This document shows, piece after piece, positions 53,693-60,345 of a DNA stretch of 60,345 nt. The notes beneath the pieces are model-generated. The model worked only from the letters and a program-made list of their open reading frames with translations, ran no database searches and had not been told where the DNA came from. A program made the position numbers and the translations under genes. This stretch comes from Gracilimonas amylolytica (GTDB taxonomy: Bacteria; Bacteroidota; Rhodothermia; Balneolales; Balneolaceae), in the NCBI RefSeq assembly GCF_002911695.1, contig NZ_PQBS01000012.1:1-60345 (forward strand), read 5' to 3'. Numbering within the stretch: the first letter of the stretch is position 1; each line of letters opens with the position of its first letter.

Positions 53693-53814
53693 AGTTTTTT
53701 ATTTAATTGATAAGGAGTCCTATCCCCGCAACACGTTATGTAGCTTTATGTTACGGCCCCTAAGTTTGGTTTATGTCTTACACGAGCAGCTCAAAGAATG
53801 GTTACATTCTTTTT

Positions 53815-54621
53815 TTATTTTTTTCGGATAGATATATCTCCATGCAATGTCTTAAACAAAAATTCGGGACCACCGCCATTCACTTTACCAATGATCCATC
53901 TGTTGATCGCGATCTTAAAACCTTCGTCACTTTCTGATTCCGACCTGCTGCCTTCTCTATCAATATCCATATCAAAGTTGGTGTAAACATCTCCCCATTC
54001 CGTTTTCATTTTAGCTGTAAATCGGGCATCGGCCGGAAAAGCGATCTCCATGTCTCCATTTACCCCGGTAAAAGACATGGGGGAACCGGGTGTCACCTCG
54101 TTAAAATCCACATTCATATCCCCGTTCACAGAATTTACAAGCACGGTTCCGCTGATATCTCCCAGTTCGATATCGCCATTAACGGCACTGATCTCAAGTT
54201 CTCCTTCCACTCCAAAGACCTTCACATCTCCCTGCACCGTACTTAGTTTGATAGAAAAATTTCGGGGGACAAAAACGGTCATTTCAAGATCATTGGTTGG
54301 AAATGGTCCGGTAGAGATCTCTACTTCGTTGTTATCCTCAACCACTTCCAGGCCCATTCCCCCTCCGGAAATGCGTTTCATTCCGTTTTTCATGGGCTCA
54401 CTGTTTTCTTCCTCAATTCCATCACCGGTATAGTTAATAACCACATTTTGCTGGTCATGACTTCTGACGGTGATCTCATCTGAAAACATGGCACTGATGC
54501 TTAGCTTACCCGGGTTTCCCGGATCACTTAACGGTACCTCGATCGTGTTTTGAGCCAGTAACGGAACTGATAGAATACTGATGATTAAGACTGTAAATAA
54601 ATGGATCTTCATACTTCTCAT
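53815..54621 (-). CDS. DUF4097 beta-strand-repeat protein, second copy
   Basis: 268 aa, exported (MRSMKIHLFTVLIISILSVP ... L-L-A-Q). The mature part is a repeating right-handed beta structure of ~20-residue coils with S-V-N-G-D-[IM]-N patterns: STVQGDVKVFGV, SAVNGDIELGDI, NSVNGDMNVDF, TGVNGDMEIAF, as in DUF4097 (putative adhesin). It is the last gene of the sigma-factor operon, 17 bp after its paralog. Probably an envelope protein made or sensed under that sigma factor. Confidence 0.88.
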   Translation of the reverse strand: MRSMKIHLFTVLIISILSVPLLAQNTIEVPLSDPGNPGKLSISAMFSDEITVRSHDQQNVVINYTGDGIEEENSEPMKNGMKRISGGGMGLEVVEDNNEVEISTGPFPTNDLEMTVFVPRNFSIKLSTVQGDVKVFGVEGELEISAVNGDIELGDISGTVLVNSVNGDMNVDFNEVTPGSPMSFTGVNGDMEIAFPADARFTAKMKTEWGDVYTNFDMDIDREGSRSESESDEGFKIAINRWIIGKVNGGGPEFLFKTLHGDISIRKK

Positions 54622-54638
54622 GGTTTTTTAAAATTTGG

Positions 54639-55520
54639 TTACAGTTGTTTGATGTATGCGTTTCCGTTGAGTAATCGAAGCAGCATATTTGGTCCGCCTT
54701 GTCCGAACTGAATGGTATCAGAACTCCCAATGCTGAACCGGCTCATCCCATCCTTTTTACCTGACCGATCCGAACGATAACTTCTGTCGTCGAAATCGGT
54801 ATATAGTTCACCGTGTAAACTTTTAAAGGTTACATGTGCTGAAAAATTTTTAGAAGCCAAAACCTCAATTTTTCCATTTACGGTATGAAGCTCCACATCA
54901 CCCGATGGATTATCCCTGAATTCCGCTATCACATTACCATTCACTGTTTCAGCATTGATCATCCCACCTGTTACATTCCTAATGATCACACTGCCGTTGA
55001 TATTTGCGGCATCCACACCGTGGCTCATATTCTCCACAACCACCTCGCCGGCATTGATGGTTGAGATCTCTGACATCAGGTAACGAGGCACTTTCATCTG
55101 CAGATTGAACTCAAACCCCTGAATATTCTCATCCCAATAATTGTCTTTGTTTGACCGATAGCTAAGGTCATTCTCTTCTATTTCGACCTCCAGCCCGGGA
55201 TGACGCACAAATACAAATAAATGACCGTTAGTGGATATTTTATCCAGGTAAAAATCATCCGGATCAAAGCTGCGTCTCACATTGGGTTTCCCGGTTACGA
55301 TCTTTTTACCGGTGATCTGGATCTCATCCCCGTCATAGCCCTCCACATTCAGATCCCCGTTTATATTGTTGAAATGAAACATCGTTTCACGGGTCAATTC
55401 AGAAGCCGGGATCCTCATCTCCACCTCTTCTTCCACCCTTTCACTGATGACATTAGTCTGAGCCATCACACTCAAACTTAACACGCCAAATAAAAATGGT
55501 AGCAAGTAAATTCTTTTCAT
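54639..55520 (-). CDS. DUF4097 beta-strand-repeat protein, first copy
   Basis: 293 aa, exported: ATG at 55520 starts MKRIYLLPFLFGVLSLSVMA-Q; a GTG at 55535 would overlap the anti-sigma stop. Repeats such as FNNINGDLNVEGYDG, STINAGEVVVENM, ANINGSVIIRNV, ETVNGNVIAEF and HTVNGKIEVLA show the DUF4097 beta-solenoid. It lies within the sigma/anti-sigma operon and is followed by a paralog, so the pair likely arose by duplication. Confidence 0.88.
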   Translation of the reverse strand: MKRIYLLPFLFGVLSLSVMAQTNVISERVEEEVEMRIPASELTRETMFHFNNINGDLNVEGYDGDEIQITGKKIVTGKPNVRRSFDPDDFYLDKISTNGHLFVFVRHPGLEVEIEENDLSYRSNKDNYWDENIQGFEFNLQMKVPRYLMSEISTINAGEVVVENMSHGVDAANINGSVIIRNVTGGMINAETVNGNVIAEFRDNPSGDVELHTVNGKIEVLASKNFSAHVTFKSLHGELYTDFDDRSYRSDRSGKKDGMSRFSIGSSDTIQFGQGGPNMLLRLLNGNAYIKQL

Positions 55521-55531
55521 GATCTTATTCC

Positions 55532-56323
55532 TCACATTAATACAGCTATACTGCTTTGTAATTTTTGTTGAACGTTGTAATCGAGTTCACGTTCCTGTAA
55601 AACTTTTTCGAATTCCCGCGCTGAGGACCTCACCTCAAGTTCCGTCATAGCGTCCGCTAGTTCTATTAAAACGATCGGCGATTCCTGTGTGGCTATCGAA
55701 CGAACCAGTCCCTGCCTCACCCGTTCATTATCTCCCCAGCGCTTCAAGGCTTCAATTGTTTGCACCCTCACATTTACACTTGGATCATTATTCAGGGTAA
55801 AAAGTAACGCATTGATGGCCTCCAGATCGGCATTGGGTAATTCCGAACTGATGTTTACCGCCTTTAACCGGTCTGCAGCTGATGAACCTTCCAGCATGTT
55901 AACCATCATCATTTCTTTCAGTGATTGCATTTCCTGACTCAGCTTTTCGATCTCGTTGCTATCCTCGTTCATCCAGGAACCTATAAAACCACCGATGATC
56001 AACAATGCCATTGCGTATGCCATTTTAGGAACCGAAAGTTGGGAGATCATCTTTCGTAATGACTCATAGATTCTTTCAAACATACCCGCATGAGTATTTT
56101 TTTGAGTCTCCTGCTCCAGCATCGCATAGAAACGAGTACTTGTGGCCTCATCCGGTTTAGGGTCTGACAGGTCTCCAAGACCCTCATAGGTTGCTTCTAT
56201 GGTCCTGAATTCCATAAAATCGATCTTACCTTCGGCCAATAATATTTCCAGTTCTTCTTTTCCGGCTGCGTCCAACTCCCCGGCAAGGTAGTCAGCTATC
56301 AGTTGTTCATACTTCTTATTCAT
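55532..56323 (-). CDS. Anti-sigma-like membrane protein with HEAT-type C-terminus
   Basis: 263 aa. The N-terminal ~95 residues (YEQLIADYLAGELDAAGKEE ...) resemble anti-sigma domains, without a zinc-binding HxxxCxxC motif. One membrane span at ~100-118 (PKMAYAMALLIIGGFIGSWM). The periplasmic part begins with a coiled coil (EIEKLSQEMQSLKEMMMVNM), then HEAT-like helices (NDPSVNVRVQTIEALKRWGD, SPIVLIELADAMTELE). It overlaps the sigma gene by 8 bp, so the two are translationally coupled. Presumed to hold the sigma factor inactive until an envelope signal. Confidence 0.85.
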   Translation of the reverse strand: MNKKYEQLIADYLAGELDAAGKEELEILLAEGKIDFMEFRTIEATYEGLGDLSDPKPDEATSTRFYAMLEQETQKNTHAGMFERIYESLRKMISQLSVPKMAYAMALLIIGGFIGSWMNEDSNEIEKLSQEMQSLKEMMMVNMLEGSSAADRLKAVNISSELPNADLEAINALLFTLNNDPSVNVRVQTIEALKRWGDNERVRQGLVRSIATQESPIVLIELADAMTELEVRSSAREFEKVLQERELDYNVQQKLQSSIAVLM

Positions 56324-56906
56324 AATTGTATTCCTTTTCGAAGGATAATGCGATATCCTTCAATTCTTTCATGGCCCTAAACATTTTTACTTTGATCGCC
56401 CCTTCGGTTGATTCAAAGATCTCTGCGATCTCTTTGTACCGCAACCCCTCATACCTGCTCAAAATGATCACTTCCCGGTAATCTTCAGGTAATGCATAAA
56501 GGGCTTCTTCAAGTATCTCTTTCTTCTCTTTTACTTGATGAACCGGTGCCGTCGTTTCCTCCGGCATCTCGAGCCTGTCCTCATCCAACTGAACCGGATT
56601 TCCAATTCTTTCGGATCTCCTGTGATGATCATTGAATTGATTGCGGGCAATGCTAAACAACCAGGTCGAGAATTTTCCTTCACCGGTATAACTCTGCCGG
56701 TACTTTAGCAGCCGTTCAAACACAGACTGTACCAAATCCTCGGAGGTATTCTTATCCCTGCACATTCTGTAAAAATAGCGATAAAGTCCACGGTGATACC
56801 GCTCAAACAGCAAACCCAGCTTATCGAGCTCACCTTTCTTCACCTTTAACATCAATGCTTTATCAGAGTTTGAATTCACCGCTGATCCCGGGTTTAGTGT
56901 TTTCAC
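56316..56906 (-). CDS. ECF-type RNA polymerase sigma factor
   Basis: 196-aa extracytoplasmic-function sigma factor. Region 2: LGLLFERYHRGLYRYFYRMC, DKNTSEDLVQSVFERLLKY and KFSTWLFSIARNQFNDHHRR. Region 4: ALPEDYREVIILSRYEGLRY and KEIAEIFESTEGAIKVKMFRAMKEL. An N-terminal ~15-residue extension precedes region 2. First gene of the operon with anti-sigma and two DUF4097 genes; autoregulation is likely, but no promoter motif could be read with confidence in the 190-bp divergent gap with tex. Confidence 0.94.
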   Translation of the reverse strand: MKTLNPGSAVNSNSDKALMLKVKKGELDKLGLLFERYHRGLYRYFYRMCRDKNTSEDLVQSVFERLLKYRQSYTGEGKFSTWLFSIARNQFNDHHRRSERIGNPVQLDEDRLEMPEETTAPVHQVKEKKEILEEALYALPEDYREVIILSRYEGLRYKEIAEIFESTEGAIKVKMFRAMKELKDIALSFEKEYNYE

Positions 56907-57096
56907 CCTTATACACTGATCTTATGCAGAAAGGTTACACTTTTTTCTGAACCGGTTATAGATCTTCGTAATTAGTTTACTCTTATAGTAGCTGACTTAT
57001 TCACCGATCCATCAAAAATTCCTCATTTATAATTCATTATTTCCCTATACCCTTCTTATTTTCACCGTCCGAAATTTTCAGAACCAAATATCATCA

Positions 57097-59277
57097 ATGA
57101 GCGATACCAAGATTTTTAGTTTTTTAGCATCTCAACTCAATTTCAGCAGCAAACAGATCAGCACCGTAGCCAAATTCCTGGATGAAGGTGCTACCGTTCC
57201 ATTCCTGGCGCGGTATCGAAAGGAGGCCACAGACGGACTTGATGAAGAACAGATCCGTGCCATTCGTGACGGAATTGAAACCCAGCGTACCCTGGAGGCT
57301 CGTAAAGAAACCATCCTTAAATCCATTAAGGAACAGGATAAGCTGACCGAAGAACTTGAGAAGCAGATCCTAAACTGTACCGATCTGAAAACGCTTGAGG
57401 ATATTTACCTTCCTTATAAACAAAAGCGCAAAACCAGGGGCGACAAAGCCAAGGAAAAAGGACTCGAGCCACTGGCAAAACTCATATGGGAGCAGGAGAT
57501 CACGTCCGGTGACCCAATCGAATATGCTAAGGAGTACATCAACCCTGAAAAGGAAGTAGAATCTGTGGAAGACGCCTTTGACGGGGCCACTGATATTGTT
57601 GCGGAATGGATCAATGAAAGCCTGGAAGTACGGGAGATGCTCCGGGATGTATTTTCGAAGCACGCCAATATTGTGACCAAGAAAAATCCTACCGTTAAAG
57701 AGCGCACCAATTTTGAGGATTATTATGAGTTTTCGTCCAAGGTCGATAAGCTTAAGCCGTATCAGATCCTGGCCATAAATCGCGGAGAGCGGGAGAATAT
57801 CCTATTCGTGAATGTGGATCTATGGGAAGAACGCACACTGGAGAATATTGATGACAAAGTGATCACAAACGACCTCAGTATCTTCACTGAATACCTGCAG
57901 GATGCTGTAGAAGATGCCTACAAACGACTCCTATTCCCTTCACTGGAACGGGAACTCCGGAATGAACTGACCGACAAAGCCGATGCACACGCTATCGAGA
58001 CCTTTGCCACCAATCTCGGAAACCTGTTGATGCAGCCCCCACTGGATAAAAAAGTGGTGATGGGGATCGATCCGGCGTTCAGGAGCGGATGTAAGGTAGC
58101 TGTGGTAGATCAGCATGGGAAGTACCTGGAAGGCACAACTACTTATCCTACCCCTCCACAAAACAAGGTAGCTGAAGCAGAAGCCGTTTTTGAGGAGTAC
58201 ATCAATAAATACGGGGTTGAATTGATCGCCATTGGAAATGGAACCGCAAGTCGTGAAACGGAGCAGATCGTTGCAGAATTTCTCCAGAAACGAAAGGAAA
58301 AATATCCCGATGCACAACTCCATTATTTGATCGTGAATGAAGCCGGAGCTTCGGTGTATTCTGCTTCCAAGATAGCCCGCGAGGAATTTCCGGAACTGGA
58401 AGCTGCTCAGCGTGGAAATATCTCCATTGCCCGGCGTGTTCAGGATCCCCTGGCTGAGTTGGTGAAGATCGATCCCAAATCCATCGGGGTTGGTCTATAC
58501 CAGCATGATGTAAACCAAAACCAGCTTTCCGGAAAACTGGATGATGTGGTGGAAAGCTGTGTGAATGAGGTTGGAGTGAATTTGAATACCGCCTCAGCTC
58601 CGCTTCTTGCTCATATTTCCGGATTGAGTAAGCGGGTAGCCCAAAACATCGTAAAGCACCGCGAGGAGAAAGGCATTTTCATTGACCGTGAGCAGATCCG
58701 TGATATCGACGGTGTCGGTGATTTCCGTTTCCAGCAGGCGGCCGGATTCATGCGTATTCCAGAATCTAAAAACCCACTGGATAACACCGCCATTCACCCT
58801 GAGAGTTACGAAGCAGCTGAAAAGCTGTGTAATTTGTTTGGCATCAACCTGGAGAATCTTTCTGAAGAGAAAGATAAGATCGCCGGCAAATTCAATAATG
58901 TGAATCTGGAAGAAACCGCTGAGCAAATTGGTGTAGGTGTTCCTACTTTGGAACTCATTATTGAGAACCTGCAAAAGCCGGGACGTGATCCGCGGGAGTC
59001 GCTTCCGAAACCCCTACTTCGTACAGATGTGATGAAAATGGAAGACCTCAAAGAAGGCCAACAGCTGGAAGGAACCGTCCGCAACGTGGTGGATTTCGGT
59101 GCTTTTGTGGATATTGGCGTAAAGCAGGATGGCCTGCTCCATATTTCCAATATGAGCGACAAAAAGAAAGTTGAGGATCCACATGATGTGGTGAGCGTCG
59201 GGGATATCCTCAATTTGGAGATCATCTCCCTGGATCTGGAACGTGGAAGGATCGGGTTGAAGTTGGTGGGTGGTTAA
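57097..59277 (+). CDS. tex: Tex, RNA-binding transcription accessory protein
   Basis: 726-aa Tex protein. N-terminal Tex domain (FLDEGATVPFLARYRKEATDGLDEEQ, in parts, ~25-55), YqgF/RNase-H-like core (VMGIDPAFRSGCKVAVVDQHG, ~325-345; IAIGNGTASRETEQ), helix-hairpin-helix pair (LLAHISGLSKRVAQNIVKHR; IRDIDGVGDFRFQQA) and C-terminal S1 domain (EGTVRNVVDFGAFVDIGVKQ, then DGLLHISNMSD, ~650-726). The YqgF-like core is usually catalytically inactive. Single gene; a long inverted repeat follows. Confidence 0.96.
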   Translation: MSDTKIFSFLASQLNFSSKQISTVAKFLDEGATVPFLARYRKEATDGLDEEQIRAIRDGIETQRTLEARKETILKSIKEQDKLTEELEKQILNCTDLKTLEDIYLPYKQKRKTRGDKAKEKGLEPLAKLIWEQEITSGDPIEYAKEYINPEKEVESVEDAFDGATDIVAEWINESLEVREMLRDVFSKHANIVTKKNPTVKERTNFEDYYEFSSKVDKLKPYQILAINRGERENILFVNVDLWEERTLENIDDKVITNDLSIFTEYLQDAVEDAYKRLLFPSLERELRNELTDKADAHAIETFATNLGNLLMQPPLDKKVVMGIDPAFRSGCKVAVVDQHGKYLEGTTTYPTPPQNKVAEAEAVFEEYINKYGVELIAIGNGTASRETEQIVAEFLQKRKEKYPDAQLHYLIVNEAGASVYSASKIAREEFPELEAAQRGNISIARRVQDPLAELVKIDPKSIGVGLYQHDVNQNQLSGKLDDVVESCVNEVGVNLNTASAPLLAHISGLSKRVAQNIVKHREEKGIFIDREQIRDIDGVGDFRFQQAAGFMRIPESKNPLDNTAIHPESYEAAEKLCNLFGINLENLSEEKDKIAGKFNNVNLEETAEQIGVGVPTLELIIENLQKPGRDPRESLPKPLLRTDVMKMEDLKEGQQLEGTVRNVVDFGAFVDIGVKQDGLLHISNMSDKKKVEDPHDVVSVGDILNLEIISLDLERGRIGLKLVGG

Positions 59278-59298
59278 CGAGATTGGTTAATGGGAAAT

Positions 59299-59342
59299 GG
59301 TTAATCGTGATAATTTGGGGCTCCTAAAAAACACGATTAACC
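59299..59342. repeat. 11-bp inverted repeat after tex
   Basis: GGTTAATCGTG and CACGATTAACC form a perfect 11-bp stem around a 22-nt loop, 22 bp after the tex stop. Not followed by a T-run on the plus strand. It may be a non-classical terminator or part of the REP cluster that begins 10 bp later. Confidence 0.6.
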
Positions 59343-59351
59343 CTACTTTAC

Positions 59352-59400
59352 CCTCGTTCCGAACGGCCCGTTCGTAACGCATGGCGGAACCACCGGTTCC
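59352..59400 (+). repeat. REP element, two-hairpin type
   Basis: First hairpin GTTCCGAACG-GCC-CGTTCGTAAC (one mismatch), spacer GCATGGC, second hairpin GGAACC-ACC-GGTTCC. Same layout as 39681-39730. It lies 16 bp downstream of the RAYT fragment's stop codon, which is the usual place for REP elements next to their own transposase. Confidence 0.75.
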
Positions 59401-59416
59401 CCACTGATTGTCAAAG

Positions 59417-59625
59417 CTATCCGGTATATAGAGTCACCGGCATCAATCCCTCCTCCACTACATAATCTCTCGCTGAAGAATATCGCCAATGTTCGGGCCG
59501 ATCAACATATCCGGCTTTCACTGGATTGTCATGAATATACTTCAGTTTCTGGACCACCATCTGATCATTAAAAAGTTGTTTTGGATGGAAACCTTCCTCC
59601 CAAACTTGATAATCAGATTTAATTT
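59417..59625 (-). pseudogene. RAYT (REP-associated tyrosine transposase), 3' fragment cut by the IS
   Basis: The last ~68 codons of a Y1-type transposase that acts on single-stranded REP DNA. Translation on the minus strand gives the family's C-terminal signature: VWEEGFHPKQLFNDQMVV, then KLKYIHDNPVKAGYVDRPEH and WRYSSARDY before the stop. The HUH motif and catalytic Tyr lie in the missing N-terminal part, which would be on the far side of the right IS. The frame stays open up to the IS junction, so the insertion is what interrupts it. REP elements nearby are its expected substrates. Confidence 0.85.
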
Positions 59626-60345
59626 GGGGCTGAAGTAGCTAAGGGTTAATGTTTGGTTTGCTTATACCATGATTTTAATTGCTTTAAGAGCTCTGCATGA
59701 TTGCCTCCGTTGAAGCGCCACTCACATTCCTTTAAAAACCAGTAAAAATTATCTGCTTTGATGCCGTTAAATTTGCGCATATGACGCTTGGCTTGATTCC
59801 AGAAATTCTCTATTCCATTTATGTGATTCAGTTGATCTGCAAAGAGTTCACTGTGGTTAATTCGCATGTGGTGGAACTCAGAGATATCCAGGGCATTGTA
59901 GGAGCGAAAAGTATCGGTATAAACAATACTATCCGGCTGCACATTCTGTTGAATAATTGGTAGCAAGGTTTCTGTTTTAGCATTCGGAATAATAGCCGTG
60001 TACACTTTACCTCCACGCTTAAGTAATCCAAATACAGCTACTTTGCCGGTAGATCCACGGCCACGCTTACCTTTACGCTTGCCTCCAAAATAGCTTTCAT
60101 CGGCTTCCACTTCCCCAGATAATTCATAACTGGGTAGTTTACTTGCAATGAGTTGACGTAGTCTCATAAAAAACCGTATAGCGGTGTTAGCTTGAACACC
60201 AATCAATTCCGAGGCTGCACGGGCCGTAGTACCTGCTACAAAATGTTCTATCAGCCGGCTTTGTTGGTGTGGGGTTAATCGACTTTTGCGTTCATACATA
60301 GTAACTAATTTAGCACCTTATTCAAGTCTTAGCTACTTCAGCCCC
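59626..60345 (-). mobile_element. IS1595-family (IS1016-like) insertion sequence, right copy
   Basis: A 720-bp copy that reads as identical to the element at 1-720, in the same orientation, with the same 18-bp terminal inverted repeats (59626-59643 and 60328-60345). It interrupts the RAYT gene. Inner flank is TTTAATTT (59618-59625); the outer flank is outside the window, so a target duplication cannot be confirmed. Confidence 0.95.
59646..60299 (-). CDS. IS1595-family transposase (right copy)
   Basis: 217-aa transposase with the same sequence as the left-copy protein, including DESYFGG, VYTDTFRSYN and NGIENFWNQAKRH. Intact. Two intact copies mean either could supply transposase for the other's ends, and for the outer ends of the whole 60-kb segment in principle. 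Confidence 0.95.
   Translation of the reverse strand: MYERKSRLTPHQQSRLIEHFVAGTTARAASELIGVQANTAIRFFMRLRQLIASKLPSYELSGEVEADESYFGGKRKGKRGRGSTGKVAVFGLLKRGGKVYTAIIPNAKTETLLPIIQQNVQPDSIVYTDTFRSYNALDISEFHHMRINHSELFADQLNHINGIENFWNQAKRHMRKFNGIKADNFYWFLKECEWRFNGGNHAELLKQLKSWYKQTKH

Noticed and set aside
1-60345. The whole window as an active composite transposon
   Set aside because: The interior holds essential core genes, and each IS cuts a gene whose missing part must lie outside; without outer flanks there is no support for movement as one unit.

Overview
This window reads as a chromosomal segment of a member of the Bacteroidota/Balneolota/Rhodothermota group. The clues are a SusC/SusD outer-membrane pair, TonB receptors with an N-terminal carboxypeptidase-like domain, DUF4249, DUF4159, DUF4097 and TIGR03643 families, a short Hc1-type histone, and signal peptides ending in A-Q. 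A Balneolaceae-like bacterium is my best guess, but that is inference from gene families and no phylogeny was run.

The window starts and ends exactly with two 720-bp IS1595-family (IS1016-like) insertion sequences that look identical and lie in the same orientation. The left copy has cut the 3' end of a large secreted beta-propeller gene. The right copy has cut a REP-associated tyrosine transposase (RAYT), of which only the C-terminal 68 codons remain. The 59 kb between them holds essential genes (dnaG, alaS, pyruvate dehydrogenase, ssrA), so two independent IS insertions into a chromosome fit better than one mobile composite transposon.

Region 1 (0.7-15.9 kb, all minus strand, apparently more AT-rich than the rest) is a catabolic locus. 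In transcription order it holds a proline dehydrogenase, an S10 serine carboxypeptidase, SusC, SusD, three secreted amidohydrolases (two of them a tandem duplication) and a frameshifted BNR/VPS10-like propeller. It looks like a SusCD-linked system for peptide rather than glycan use, possibly of proline-containing peptides. Region 2 (16.4-20.9 kb) has a soluble histidine kinase, REP-like hairpins, tmRNA, and a DNA-damage-type group (Y-family polymerase, an unrecognised 202-aa protein, a SRAP/HMCES protein) with a perfect palindrome in the divergent promoter. Region 3 (21-31 kb) has a TonB receptor/DUF4249/DUF4159 operon, dnaG, a GH3-beta-lactamase fusion and a two-domain cytidine deaminase.

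Region 4 (31-39.5 kb) has a histone H1-like gene, small secreted NTF2-like proteins, the pdhA-pdhB-pdhC operon and alaS, with a MITE-like repeat between pdhA and alaS. Region 5 (39.8-50.9 kb) has a membrane-protein/winged-helix operon, CIA30 and amine-oxidase genes, ferredoxin-NADP reductase, a repeat protein, a lone response regulator, a D-amino-acid oxidase, and MerC-, BI-1- and DUF2892-type membrane proteins. Region 6 (51-59.3 kb) has a frameshifted DUF5916-type outer-membrane gene, an ECF sigma/anti-sigma/DUF4097/DUF4097 operon, and tex.

Two large outer-membrane or secreted genes (near 1.43 kb and 53.18 kb) each carry one small frameshift. Both are real mutations, phase-variable sites or assembly errors; read data would decide.
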